Below, in pieces: positions 27,067-36,098 of a stretch of 64,000 bases of DNA. How positions within the stretch are numbered: the stretch's first letter is position 1; every line of letters starts with the position of its first letter. The notes below the pieces were generated by a model, which did no database searches, was not told where the DNA came from, and was given only the letters and a program-made list of their open reading frames with translations. Source of the DNA: Saccharicrinis sp050589685 (lineage in GTDB: Bacteria > Bacteroidota > Bacteroidia > Bacteroidales > Marinilabiliaceae); the NCBI RefSeq assembly GCF_050589685.1, contig NZ_JBNGOS010000003.1, positions 1 through 64,000 of the forward strand, given 5' to 3'. Made by a program: the position numbers and the translations under genes.

Positions 27067-28296
27067 TTATGACTCAAACTGAGCAAAAGTCTTTTTAATG
27101 ATCTCTAACGCTTCCTGCAGCTCTGTTTCGGAAATGACCAAAGGAGGGGCAAAACGAATGATATGTCCGTGCGTTGGCTTGGCGATCAAACCATTTTCCT
27201 TCATGGCCACACAAACGTCCCAGGCTGTTCTTCCGTTAAGAGGCTTGATAACTACCGCATTTAATAAGCCCTTACCTCGCACCAGCTCAATCATTTCGGA
27301 ACCTATATTTCGTAGTTCCTCTCGGAATATCTCTCCCAGACGGGTTGAGTTCTCTGCTAGTTTTTCGTCCTTGATCACTTGCAATGCAGCAATGGCCACC
27401 TTACACCCTAATGGGTTTCCTCCATAGGTAGAACCGTGTTCACCGGGCTTGATGCAAAGCATAATATCGTCATCGGCTAATACGGCCGACACAGGGAATA
27501 CACCACCGGAAACCGCTTTGCCTAGAATCAACACATCAGGCCGAACATCTTCGTAATCGCAAGCTAACATTCTACCTGTTCGGGCAATTCCTGTTTGCAC
27601 CTCATCAGCGACAAATAATACATTGTTGGCCTTACAAAGCTCGTATGCCTTCTTCAAATATCCCTCCTCCGGCACATAAACACCTGCTTCTCCCTGAATA
27701 GGTTCAACCAGGAATCCGGCCACATTAGTATCCTTCAACGCTTTTTCAAGTGCTTGCACATCATTATACGGAACCACTTCGAAACCAGGTGTGTATGGTC
27801 CAAATCCTTTGTACGAATCAGGATCGGTTGACATGGAAATGATCGTCACCGTTCTTCCATGGAAGTTGCCTTCACAAACTATCATCTTAGCTTTGTTCTC
27901 CTCAATTCCTTTTTTATCGTAAGCCCATTTCCGGCAAAGCTTAATGGCTGTTTCAACAGCCTCGGCACCCGTATTCATGGGCAACACTTTTTCGTAACCA
28001 AAATAATCGGTGATATATTCTTCAAACTCGCCCAACACACTGTTATAAAAAGCCCTGGAAGTTAAAGTTAATTTTGCCGCTTGATCCGTTAAAGCCTTTA
28101 TTATTTTAGGGTGACAGTGCCCCTGGTTTACCGCCGAATATGCCGACAGAAAATCGTAGTATTTTTTTCCATCGGTATCCCACACAAAAATCCCTTCTCC
28201 CCTATCCAATACCACCGGAAGCGGATGGTAATTATGTGCGCCAAACTTATCTTCTCTTTCAATATATTCCTGCTGGGTCATCTGAACATCAACCAT
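27067..28296 (-). CDS. rocD: Ornithine--oxo-acid transaminase
   Basis: A class III PLP aminotransferase of 409 residues, the family length for ornithine aminotransferase, which converts ornithine and 2-oxoglutarate to glutamate semialdehyde. Visible features are the N-terminal EDKFGAHNYHPLPVVLDRG typical of OAT, the cofactor-binding MNTGAEAVETAIKLCRKWAY, DEVQTGIARTGRML with the PLP-ring aspartate, and the Schiff-base lysine in LILGKAVSGG (about residue 257). The start is ATG 28296, with a second in-frame ATG five codons later. No other arginine-degradation genes are adjacent. Confidence 0.95.
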   Translation of the reverse strand: MVDVQMTQQEYIEREDKFGAHNYHPLPVVLDRGEGIFVWDTDGKKYYDFLSAYSAVNQGHCHPKIIKALTDQAAKLTLTSRAFYNSVLGEFEEYITDYFGYEKVLPMNTGAEAVETAIKLCRKWAYDKKGIEENKAKMIVCEGNFHGRTVTIISMSTDPDSYKGFGPYTPGFEVVPYNDVQALEKALKDTNVAGFLVEPIQGEAGVYVPEEGYLKKAYELCKANNVLFVADEVQTGIARTGRMLACDYEDVRPDVLILGKAVSGGVFPVSAVLADDDIMLCIKPGEHGSTYGGNPLGCKVAIAALQVIKDEKLAENSTRLGEIFREELRNIGSEMIELVRGKGLLNAVVIKPLNGRTAWDVCVAMKENGLIAKPTHGHIIRFAPPLVISETELQEALEIIKKTFAQFES

Positions 28297-28430
28297 ATGA
28301 ATTTATTTTTATATTCAACCAAATCGCAGCCTAAAGATAATAAATTGCAAGAATTGCATCCGTGAGATATATCAGTTTACATTAAATATCGCAATCCATT
28401 ATTCCGATGTTAGAAACCTTATCATCAGGT

Positions 28431-30866
28431 CTAAAATCTTGTAACAATCTTTAAATTTAGCCTCCTTGAAGTCAAGTAGTTGGGAACTGCATACTGACGA
28501 TTATTCACATCGGTTACCCAAAAGTAAGAAATGGTGTTGTTGATATTGAACAGGTTAAATATTTCCAACCCAATCCACAGGTTTTTAAAGGTTCCGGTTG
28601 TTTTGTTTGGATTCAGCTGGGTTCCGGTAATTTCTTTAGAAAAACCGATATCTACTCTTCGGTACGAGGGCATCCTGTTGGTAGCTAGATATCTTTCAGA
28701 TCGGGGCGGTCCAAAGGGCAATCCCGTTCCGTATAAAAAATTAAGGTTCACCTTAAAGGAAGGATTATCCCTGAAGTAATCCTGGAACATCAGGCTAAAG
28801 TTTAAGCGCTGGTCTGAAGGGCGCGGGATATACCCCGGATATATCGTTTCACCTGAAGTATTCTCGTAAACATCATCCTCTAAATCCTCCTCCGTACTCA
28901 TGAGCGAAAGCGTGGCCCACGACTCTACCCCCTTCACAAACTCACCGTTAATTTTCATGTCGATACCGGTCGCATATCCCTCCGCATTGTTCCTGGCGGA
29001 ATACCGTATCCTTACATTATCGATCTGGTATGGGATCAGGTTTTTCATCTTCTTGTAATACAGCTCGGTCGAAAATTTAAACTGCCGATCGCCCCTGGTA
29101 AAATAATGATCGAAACCGGTAACAAAATGGATGGACTGCTGTGCTTTGATATCGTAGTTTATCCCACCCCCTTGTGATCGGTACTCCTTATAAAATGGCG
29201 ATTGATAATATACTCCGGTGGAAAACTTAAAGCTATAATCTTTCTCCCAACTGGGTTTTATAATGATACCAACCCTTGGGCTTATGAGCAGTTCCTCATT
29301 AAAGTCCCAATAATTGGCCCGAACACCCACGGACAAATCCATTTTACTCTTCCCAAGTTCAAAAGTCCTGTTCTCCTGCACAAAAGCCGTAAAACGGTTC
29401 GACGAGATATCGTGCTCCGAATTGTAGGCGTAAATCATCTCCAGTTTGTCGGGGTTGAGGGGAATATTAAAATCCGCGGAATCCCTCAGCTCCCATTCGT
29501 TAATGATATCGGAAAACCTTTCGTGCTGATATTTCACTTCCCATTCGAGACGGTTCGCATTGATGCGGTGGTTACCTCGTAAAGCCACATTGGTAATTAC
29601 CCCATACAGATAGTTGCGGGCATGCTCCAGATATGAGCCCACGCCAATTCCAGAGGCTATTCTATCGGCATCGGACACTTGTTGTTCTTCATCTTCCAGT
29701 TCCTGCAACCAATACTGTCCCAGAATATCAAAACGTTCATCCTCTGAGGTTCTGTATCCCGAAACCAAAAACTTAAAATTATGGTTACTATTGGGCGAAA
29801 AATCCAACGTTCCGGCTGCAAATCCGGTTATAAAGTCGTCTTCCTCCTGTCCTTCAAAATATATCTTCAACACCTTCGCTTCGTTTATAGTGCCAAAAGA
29901 TGTTTCCCTGTCCACGGGTTCAAAGTCGTACCTATTTCTGGACACGTTACCCAAAAAACCCAGGCGCCACTTTTCCGTAAACCTGTAGGTAAGATATGTT
30001 TGTGCATCAAAAAACGAAGGTTTGTAATCGCCCGAAACATCGGTGCTGCCTAACAAGTATTTATTGGTTTTATAACGTATCCCTGTTATATGCGTAAACT
30101 TTCCGCTATTATTCGCTCCTTCAAAATGCACATTACCTCCGAGAAGACTCGCCGAAGCACTCCCGGCAAATTCTGTTGGCCGCTTGTATTTAATATCCAG
30201 CACCGATGACATCTTATCTCCATATCGGGCATCGAATCCTCCGGCCGAAAACTGAATGTCCGATACCAGTTCCGGGTTAACAAAGCTCAATCCCTCCTGC
30301 TGTCCGGAACGAATCAGGAAAGGCCGATATATTTCTATATCGTTTACGTAAACCAGGTTCTCGTCAAAGTTACCTCCGCGAACCCTGTATTGCGAACTTA
30401 ATTCGTTGTTTGAACTAACCCCCATCTGTGTTTTCACCAAAGCCTCGATACTTCCTCCGGTTGCATCAGGCAGGTTGGCGGACAATTTGGAGTCAATAGC
30501 TGTAAAGTTCTGGTCCCTTTCGCGTTTGGCTTTTACATCAACCGTCTCTATTGATTCGGTTTTGCCCGACATGATTACAACCAGATTCTTAAGTTCGGAT
30601 GGGTTGTTTAAAGAAAGCTCATGTACCCGATAGCCAATTCTGCTAAATATTAAAACAACAGGGAACTCACTTTTTAACCTGATTCGGAACTTACCCATAG
30701 CGTTACTGATAGAACCTCCGGGGTTTCCCTTTACAGATACATTGACCAAATCGAGCGGTTCTCCGTCAGCCGCTTTAACTACGCCAGCAATTTCAATATT
30801 TTGTTGCGCCGTTAAACCATAAGCACAAACCATATAAAGAGATAAAACAAATAGCTTTTTAAGCAT
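28431..30866 (-). CDS. TonB-dependent receptor with CarboxypepD_reg-like domain
   Basis: An 811-residue outer-membrane receptor. Signal peptide 1-20, then a carboxypeptidase regulatory-like domain at about 23-105 (GVVKAADGEPLDLVNVSVKG), then the plug (TGGSIEALVKTQMGVSSNNELSSQYRVRGG, about 125-225), then a 22-strand barrel ending with a C-terminal Phe (LNLKIVTRF). There is no SusD partner next to it, so it is more likely an iron-chelate, cobalamin or peptide receptor than a glycan importer. The substrate cannot be read from the sequence. Confidence 0.93.
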   Translation of the reverse strand: MLKKLFVLSLYMVCAYGLTAQQNIEIAGVVKAADGEPLDLVNVSVKGNPGGSISNAMGKFRIRLKSEFPVVLIFSRIGYRVHELSLNNPSELKNLVVIMSGKTESIETVDVKAKRERDQNFTAIDSKLSANLPDATGGSIEALVKTQMGVSSNNELSSQYRVRGGNFDENLVYVNDIEIYRPFLIRSGQQEGLSFVNPELVSDIQFSAGGFDARYGDKMSSVLDIKYKRPTEFAGSASASLLGGNVHFEGANNSGKFTHITGIRYKTNKYLLGSTDVSGDYKPSFFDAQTYLTYRFTEKWRLGFLGNVSRNRYDFEPVDRETSFGTINEAKVLKIYFEGQEEDDFITGFAAGTLDFSPNSNHNFKFLVSGYRTSEDERFDILGQYWLQELEDEEQQVSDADRIASGIGVGSYLEHARNYLYGVITNVALRGNHRINANRLEWEVKYQHERFSDIINEWELRDSADFNIPLNPDKLEMIYAYNSEHDISSNRFTAFVQENRTFELGKSKMDLSVGVRANYWDFNEELLISPRVGIIIKPSWEKDYSFKFSTGVYYQSPFYKEYRSQGGGINYDIKAQQSIHFVTGFDHYFTRGDRQFKFSTELYYKKMKNLIPYQIDNVRIRYSARNNAEGYATGIDMKINGEFVKGVESWATLSLMSTEEDLEDDVYENTSGETIYPGYIPRPSDQRLNFSLMFQDYFRDNPSFKVNLNFLYGTGLPFGPPRSERYLATNRMPSYRRVDIGFSKEITGTQLNPNKTTGTFKNLWIGLEIFNLFNINNTISYFWVTDVNNRQYAVPNYLTSRRLNLKIVTRF

Positions 30867-30909
30867 GTATACAGATTAAAAGAGTCCCAGTTTTTTCAAA
30901 TTCGAATGA

Positions 30910-30917
30910 CAAAAGTA
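30910..30917 (-). promoter_or_regulatory. Predicted -7 element of the TonB-dependent receptor gene
   Basis: TACTTTTG on the minus strand matches TAnnTTTG, 43 bp upstream of the receptor start codon. No well-spaced -33 TTTG accompanies it. Confidence 0.5.
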
Positions 30918-30990
30918 CGCAACTGCAACAAATATCCTTTCGAATTACTAAGAAAAACGATAGATTTACTGTTTTATTACACTTACAGCC

Positions 30991-31950
30991 ATGAAGAAAA
31001 AGGTTCTGGTCACCTATAAAATCCCAACCTGCGGATTTGACACCCTAAGAGATGAGTTTGATGTAATTTTTCCGGAGGATGATAAAATCAGCGATCTGGA
31101 AGTAGACAGACATATTGAAACTGCGGAGGCCATTGTTTCCGTCTTTGGCCACAAGTTATCTAACGGAGATATAAGCAGGGCTGCAAAGCTTAAGCTGATT
31201 GCCAACTTTGGTGTAGGATATGACAATATAGACATCCCTTTTGTAACCGGTAAAGGCATTACGGTGACCAATACCCCGGATCCCGTTACCGAACCTACTG
31301 CCGAACTGGCCATGGGTTTGATGATTGCCGTTGCCCGTAAAATAGGCTGTTTGAACAACCGGTTGAGAACCCGGGAAGGAGTTAGTGTAGGCGTTATGAA
31401 AAACCTGGGCACTACTTTAACCGGGAAAACACTCGGAATTATAGGCATGGGTTCGATAGGACAAGCTGTAGCCCGGAGAGCACTGGCATTCGGGATGAAC
31501 ATTATCTATCACAATCGCACACGTTTGAGTACAGAAATTGAAAATAGATATTCTGCCGGCATGGTTTCACTTGAAGAGGTTTTAAGGACTTCGGATGTGG
31601 TTTCGTTACATACACCGTTAACCCCGGAAACCAAACATTTAGTGGGTGAAGCCGAGTTTAAAATCATGAAAAGAAGTGCTTATATTATTAATACGGCAAG
31701 GGGAAGCGTTATAAACGAGAATGAATTAATTGCCGCCTTACAAAACAAAGAAATTGCAGGTGCCGGGCTTGACGTTTTCGAAAACGAACCCAATATTCCT
31801 AAAGAACTATTGGCTTTTGATAATGTGGTGGCCACACCCCACGTAGGGACTGCAACCTTGGAAACAAGGGAAGAAATGAGCATTGTGGTAAGCGATATCA
31901 TTCGAAAGTTTTTCCAAGGAGAGCTGACAAAGTTTATGGTTAATCGTTAA
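30991..31950 (+). CDS. D-isomer-specific 2-hydroxyacid dehydrogenase
   Basis: A 319-residue NAD(P)-dependent oxidoreductase of the D-2-hydroxyacid dehydrogenase family (glyoxylate/hydroxypyruvate/phosphoglycerate reductase-like). The cofactor site is LGIIGMGSIGQAVARR. Catalytic residues are the Arg in NTARGSVINENEL, the Glu in DVFENEPNIP and the His in ATPHVGTAT. No ACT domain is present, which argues against regulated SerA. It is divergent from the TonB receptor gene. The exact substrate is uncertain. Confidence 0.92.
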   Translation: MKKKVLVTYKIPTCGFDTLRDEFDVIFPEDDKISDLEVDRHIETAEAIVSVFGHKLSNGDISRAAKLKLIANFGVGYDNIDIPFVTGKGITVTNTPDPVTEPTAELAMGLMIAVARKIGCLNNRLRTREGVSVGVMKNLGTTLTGKTLGIIGMGSIGQAVARRALAFGMNIIYHNRTRLSTEIENRYSAGMVSLEEVLRTSDVVSLHTPLTPETKHLVGEAEFKIMKRSAYIINTARGSVINENELIAALQNKEIAGAGLDVFENEPNIPKELLAFDNVVATPHVGTATLETREEMSIVVSDIIRKFFQGELTKFMVNR

Positions 31951-32105
31951 CAAAATAGTTGGCTTACCTTTTATTATTTAATGCCCGATCACGGTTTAGA
32001 TAGTGTGAATGTGTAGGTTACCAATTTTTCAATACTTGATTCGGATTCTTAAAATATTCTATTGTATATTTATGTTCATTATCTAATGCGTCTCATATAA
32101 AAACC

Positions 32106-32531
32106 ATGAAAAAAATACTCGTATACACCGAAAAAAACGCAGCCCGTTCGCAAATGCTTCAGGGTTGGTTGAATTATTATTTAAAAGGGAAAGCCGAGGT
32201 TATCAGTGCCGGAGGCAATATTGAACCCATTCATATGTTGGCACAAAAGGCCATGATGGAATCCGTTATCGATATCAACAAAAATAAATCGGCCAACCTA
32301 TCCGATTACCGCCACGAGATCTTTGAATACGTTATTATTGCCGACAGTTCGTCTCCCGAGGATGTGATACTTACCCACGAACCGGGTGAAATTATCTGTC
32401 ACCCATTTCAAAACCCTGGCCTGGCGGAAGGCTCCGACCAGGAGAAATTGATTTCATATCGAGAAGCGTGTAATGAAATTGAAGATTACGCCATGGAATT
32501 TGCCATGAAGCATTTCAACATCTTGCAATAA
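32106..32531 (+). CDS. ArsC/low-molecular-weight phosphatase-fold protein lacking the catalytic cysteine
   Basis: A 141-residue protein with the overall pattern of thioredoxin-coupled ArsC/LMW-PTP proteins: VYTEKNAARSQMLQGWL, then VISAGGNIEPIHMLAQKAMMES, SANLSDYRHEIFEYVIIAD and ICHPFQNPGLAEGSDQEKLISYREACNEI. In active members the first motif is CxxNxxRS. Here Thr8 replaces the nucleophilic Cys, while Arg14 and Ser15 are kept. The resolving cysteine after the VIxxD segment is also absent. A phosphatase or reductase activity by the normal mechanism is therefore not expected. It is followed after 31 bp by the yjbQ-like gene. Confidence 0.8.
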   Translation: MKKILVYTEKNAARSQMLQGWLNYYLKGKAEVISAGGNIEPIHMLAQKAMMESVIDINKNKSANLSDYRHEIFEYVIIADSSSPEDVILTHEPGEIICHPFQNPGLAEGSDQEKLISYREACNEIEDYAMEFAMKHFNILQ

Positions 32532-32562
32532 TTGCTACATTTAGCTTTGAAAATTAAATCTT

Positions 32563-32970
32563 ATGATTCAACAAAAACAATTACGTTTGCCCGAGTTCAG
32601 AAGAGGATTTCATCTGATAACGAGCTTCATAGAATCTCATCTGGACCTACCGGAAAAGGGCCTGCTCAATTTGTTCCTACAACACACTTCGGCAGGTCTA
32701 ACCATCAATGAAAATGCCGACCCTTCGGTTCGTATTGATCTCGAATCCATTATGAACATTCTGATTCCTGAAAACCGGCCGGAATACACCCATACTTTAG
32801 AAGGTAGCGACGATATGCCATCCCACGTAAAATCGAGCATAACAGGCTGCTCCCTGAACATTCCCATAACAGATGGCCGATTGAACCTGGGAACCTGGCA
32901 GGGCATATATTTCTGCGAGTTCCGGAATTATGGTGGGCACCGCAACCTGATAGCTACTATTTATTCGTAA
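32563..32970 (+). CDS. YjbQ-family protein (secondary thiamine-phosphate synthase enzyme)
   Basis: A 135-residue single-domain protein of the YjbQ/UPF0047 family, with the conserved LFLQHTSAGLTINENAD and the PITDGRLNLGTWQGIYFCEFR signature at the C terminus. Members have weak thiamine-phosphate synthase activity in vitro; the physiological role is unsettled. It overlaps by 14 bp, tail to tail, with the HAD hydrolase gene on the other strand. Confidence 0.93.
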   Translation: MIQQKQLRLPEFRRGFHLITSFIESHLDLPEKGLLNLFLQHTSAGLTINENADPSVRIDLESIMNILIPENRPEYTHTLEGSDDMPSHVKSSITGCSLNIPITDGRLNLGTWQGIYFCEFRNYGGHRNLIATIYS

Positions 32971-33646
32971 AATACTCCAGCATGTAGGCACACAAGCTTT
33001 TAGTGTCTGGCAAAACTATATCGGCTCCCACATCCGCCAGCACTTTTTCCTCCAATACCCCGGTATTAACACCGATAGTAGCAACCCCGGCTGCCTTTGA
33101 CGACCGAACGCCCAACGGAGCATTTTCCACTACCAAACATTGTTCTGCGGTAAAACCGGAGCGATCAACCGCTTTCCTATAAGGCTCCGGATCAGGCTTA
33201 CCCTTCTGAACATCGTTGGCAGTAATAATTTGATTCGGATCCATCCCGAAATCATCGGTGAGCCTATCCAGTAACGTAGGTTGTTTTGAGCCTGTCACAA
33301 CCCATACTGCAATCCCTTTTTTTCTTAAGAAATTAACAAGATCGTTCATTGCGGGCATTATCTCGGCCTTAGGAAGCTGACCCATTATCCGTATTTTTTC
33401 GTTATACACGCGCTCCTTTTCTTCCTCCGAGGCTTCTCTATTGAGGTATTGTTTAAATACATAACCTATAGTCTCATGTCCCGGGCTACCCTCATGCATG
33501 TAGGCCTCATACGCCGGAAAATCAATTCCCACAGTTTTAAAACATCCCGCCCATGCTATTTCATGATTTTTCATGGAATCGTATAAAACACCATCCATAT
33601 CAAATATTACACATCTTAAATCACCTGGTATTACCGACTCACTCAT
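32957..33646 (-). CDS. HAD-family hydrolase, beta-phosphoglucomutase-like
   Basis: A haloacid dehalogenase-type phosphatase/phosphomutase of about 229 residues starting MSESVIPGDLR (ATG 33646); the frame is open to 33712 but the extra residues are atypical. Motif I is FDMDGVLYDS, motif II is VVTGS, motif III is the Lys in KGKPDPEP, and motif IV is VVENAPLGVRSSKAAG. The alpha-helical cap between residues 30 and 90 is the C1 type of phosphoglucomutase and phosphatase relatives. The substrate is probably a small sugar phosphate, which is inferred from family. Confidence 0.9.
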   Translation of the reverse strand: MSESVIPGDLRCVIFDMDGVLYDSMKNHEIAWAGCFKTVGIDFPAYEAYMHEGSPGHETIGYVFKQYLNREASEEEKERVYNEKIRIMGQLPKAEIMPAMNDLVNFLRKKGIAVWVVTGSKQPTLLDRLTDDFGMDPNQIITANDVQKGKPDPEPYRKAVDRSGFTAEQCLVVENAPLGVRSSKAAGVATIGVNTGVLEEKVLADVGADIVLPDTKSLCAYMLEYFTNK

Positions 33647-33945
33647 ATTGCTATAAATTAATACATTAAAAAATGGGAGAAAGATCCTTTTAATATAAAT
33701 CGAAAGAAACAAAAAAAACGATAAAACAGGAAATCTATATGAAATAGTTATGACGTTTAACCTTGAAAATACAATACAATTACCAATATCTCCGGTAGCG
33801 ATGAAGTATCACATTTTTACTCCCAAAAAATGGGTTTGGCTATTGCGGGTTTCACCTGCGACAAGGCATACGCTTGCGCTCAAAGCTTCCGCATAGGTGC
33901 ATGGCGACCAAAGGGTGACCGGCATTTACATTCATCTCAGTTAAA
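33647..33945. other. Intergenic region with an unexplained GC-rich patch
   Basis: No gene is seen. A GC-richer patch at about 33840-33930 (TTTCACCTGCGACAAGG, GCATACGCTTGCGC, GGTGCATGGCGACC, AAAGGGTGACCGG) stands out from the AT-rich surroundings and holds short complementary blocks, perhaps a decayed REP-like repeat. Confidence 0.35.
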
Positions 33946-33980
33946 TTTGAGGAATAATGCAAGTTAAATATTAACTTTGT
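33946..33980 (+). promoter_or_regulatory. Predicted promoter of the B3/4-MBL-hydrolase operon
   Basis: TTTG at 33946-33949 and TAACTTTG at 33973-33980 fit the Bacteroidota -33/-7 pattern, although the spacer of 23 bp is slightly long. The -7 element ends 23 bp before the ATG at 34004. Confidence 0.6.
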
Positions 33981-34003
33981 GCTTCGAATAAAAAATTGAA
34001 TGG

Positions 34004-34663
34004 ATGCCATTAATTAGCATAGAACCTGAAATTAAAAATATACTGCCACAAATAAAACTGGCCTGCATTGAAGCATGCGTGGATGTAAAACCCAGTTCCA
34101 AAGAGCAAACCAATTGGATAAACAAACAATTGGAAAACATTCAGGTTGCCCTTACTCCGGAAACCATACGACAAACAGGCACGGTAAAGGCTACGAAAGA
34201 TGCGTATAGAGCACTGGGAAAAGACCCTAACCGCTACCGTCCTGCAGCCGAGTCGCTTATGCGCAGGATAGCCAATGGCAAAGAATTATACCGGATATCC
34301 AACGTGGTGGATGTGCTGAACTTTATATCCGTTAAAACCGGTTTTTCAATCTGTGGATATGATACCCAATTGATTTCCGGAGATATTTCATTGGGAATAG
34401 GGCAAAACAGTGAGCCATACGAGGGTATCGGTCGAGGAACGGTGAACATTGAACTGTTACCCGTATTCAGAGATGATGAAGGAGCTTTTGGAACACCTAC
34501 CAGCGATTCTACCAGAACCATGATCACTGAAAAAACACAAAACATACTCTTTATATTTATTGGTTTTGACGGTATGATTGAAATGAACGAAGCCTTGCTG
34601 GAAACCGGTGACCTGCTGAGCAAATATGCGGGAGCGAAAGATTTAAGAACATATTTTATATAG
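34004..34663 (+). CDS. B3/4 domain-containing protein
   Basis: A 219-residue stand-alone B3/4 domain, the fold that performs editing in the beta subunit of phenylalanyl-tRNA synthetase. Conserved blocks are ALGKDPNRYRPAAESLMRRI, NVVDVLNFISVKTGFSICGYD and GTPTSDSTRTMI. Free-standing members may deacylate or bind aminoacyl-tRNA, but this is not established for the family. It begins a probable operon with the MBL-fold (26 bp gap) and isochorismatase-like (18 bp gap) genes. Confidence 0.9.
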   Translation: MPLISIEPEIKNILPQIKLACIEACVDVKPSSKEQTNWINKQLENIQVALTPETIRQTGTVKATKDAYRALGKDPNRYRPAAESLMRRIANGKELYRISNVVDVLNFISVKTGFSICGYDTQLISGDISLGIGQNSEPYEGIGRGTVNIELLPVFRDDEGAFGTPTSDSTRTMITEKTQNILFIFIGFDGMIEMNEALLETGDLLSKYAGAKDLRTYFI

Positions 34664-34689
34664 TTTACTACTTACTAATCGTAATAAGA

Positions 34690-35457
34690 ATGATTGAAGT
34701 TTGTGCGTTAGCTTCGGGAAGCAACGGGAACTGCTATTATATTGGCAACAAGAAGGAAGCAATAATTATAGATGCCGGGATAAGCCGGCGTAAGATTATT
34801 GAACGGATGAAATCCAGAGGTATCAACCCGACTAAGATAAAAGCCGGTTTTATAACGCACGAGCACCAAGACCACTATCGGGGAGCCAAGATATTAAGCA
34901 AGAAATTAGAAATCCCTTTTTATATCTCGGAGCAGACCCTCAACCGCAGTTACTACACCATGCGTCCTCCACATATTGAAACCTTTACCCCAGGCGACAG
35001 CATCAGAATCGGCGAGTTTACCATTCATTCTTTTTTAAAGAATCATGATGCCGCCGAACCCTGCAGTTTTAGGGTGCAAGTTGGAAGACACAACATCGGT
35101 GTATTTACGGATATTGGCGAAGCATGCGACAACGTAAAGTCCCATCTAAACAAATGCGATTTCCTATTCTTGGAATCGAATTACGATGAAGATATGCTGG
35201 CCGCAGGAAAATATCCCGCTTTTTTAAAACAAAGGGTTGCAGGCGAATATGGCCATTTGTCCAATATACAAGCAGTTGAATTGGTAGAAAATCACGCCGC
35301 TGAAAATTTAAAAACCGTATTTTTATCTCATATTTCAGAAGATAATAACCGGGGCGAAATTGCTTTGGATGCCTTTAAACACCTCTCCGGGAAATACGAT
35401 ATAAGATTAACCTCAAGATATGATGCCACCGAATTGTTGGCACTTGAAGATGAATAA
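34690..35457 (+). CDS. MBL-fold metallo-hydrolase (YycJ/WalJ-like)
   Basis: A 255-residue metallo-beta-lactamase-fold hydrolase beginning ALASGSNGNCYYIG, the hallmark of the YycJ/WalJ group of putative exonucleases. Metal ligands are His57, His59, Asp61 and His62 in THEHQDH, with further ligands in NHDAAEP and the LSHISEDNN segment. It is cytosolic (no signal peptide) and the second gene of the operon. Confidence 0.93.
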   Translation: MIEVCALASGSNGNCYYIGNKKEAIIIDAGISRRKIIERMKSRGINPTKIKAGFITHEHQDHYRGAKILSKKLEIPFYISEQTLNRSYYTMRPPHIETFTPGDSIRIGEFTIHSFLKNHDAAEPCSFRVQVGRHNIGVFTDIGEACDNVKSHLNKCDFLFLESNYDEDMLAAGKYPAFLKQRVAGEYGHLSNIQAVELVENHAAENLKTVFLSHISEDNNRGEIALDAFKHLSGKYDIRLTSRYDATELLALEDE

Positions 35458-35475
35458 AATTTTAAAATTATAACC

Positions 35476-36021
35476 ATGAGAATTCGAAAAGAAGACACGA
35501 TTGCTATTTGTGTAGATATTCAGGAACGTTTGTTTCCGCATATTCACGAGCACGAACAACTAAAAAAGAATACTGAAATATTAGTTGAAGGGTTAAAAAC
35601 CCTGGAGATTCCAATGATGGTCACCGAGCAATATAAAAAAGGCCTGGGAGAAACCATTGCAGGCATTAAAGAAAAAGTAGAAGGATGCCCTTCATTTGAA
35701 AAAACAGCTTTTAGCTGTTGCGACGATGCCCCTTTTATGCATAAAATGGAAGAAGGAAGCCACAAACGCTACGTAATCCTTTTTGGGATAGAAGCGCATA
35801 TCTGTCTGCTGCAAACCGCTATCGACCTAAAAGAAAGAGGATTCCAACCGGTTATCGTTGAAGATTGTGTGGGTTCAAGAAACCCGAAAAACAAGAGCAT
35901 CGCCATTAACCGCATGCTTCAGGAAGGTGTTACCGTAACTAGCTACGAATCGCTACTTTTTGAATTATGCCGTTTTGCAGGAAGCGATTCTTTCAAGGCG
36001 ATCTCCAAATTGGTGAAGTAA
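35476..36021 (+). CDS. Isochorismatase-like cysteine hydrolase
   Basis: A 181-residue member of the isochorismatase/nicotinamidase fold. The expected triad is visible: Asp14 in CVDIQERL, Lys in SFEKTAFSCC, and Cys110 in FGIEAHICLLQTAIDL; the cis-peptide precedes that cysteine. Members of this YcaC-like group hydrolyse amides but their substrates are rarely known. It is the third gene of the B3/4 operon. Confidence 0.92.
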   Translation: MRIRKEDTIAICVDIQERLFPHIHEHEQLKKNTEILVEGLKTLEIPMMVTEQYKKGLGETIAGIKEKVEGCPSFEKTAFSCCDDAPFMHKMEEGSHKRYVILFGIEAHICLLQTAIDLKERGFQPVIVEDCVGSRNPKNKSIAINRMLQEGVTVTSYESLLFELCRFAGSDSFKAISKLVK

Positions 36022-36041
36022 ACAAGATTATAAATGTTAGC

Positions 36042-36086
36042 ATCAGGTATCAGAAAAGTTTTCTTGATACCTGATACTTGATACTT
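36042..36086 (+). terminator. Hairpin with nested 7-bp repeats between hydrolase and kinase genes
   Basis: ATCAGGTATCA pairs perfectly with TGATACCTGAT (36042-36075), extended by GAAAA/TTTTC at the loop. Its downstream arm continues as three 7-bp units, GATACCT-GATACTT-GATACTT (36066-36086), ending just before the kinase start. It probably separates the upstream operon from the kinase gene; no T tract follows. Confidence 0.5.
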
Positions 36087-36098
36087 GACACAAAAATA

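Noticed and set aside
32106..32531. Functional arsenate reductase
   Set aside because: Both catalytic cysteines are absent and no ars genes are adjacent.
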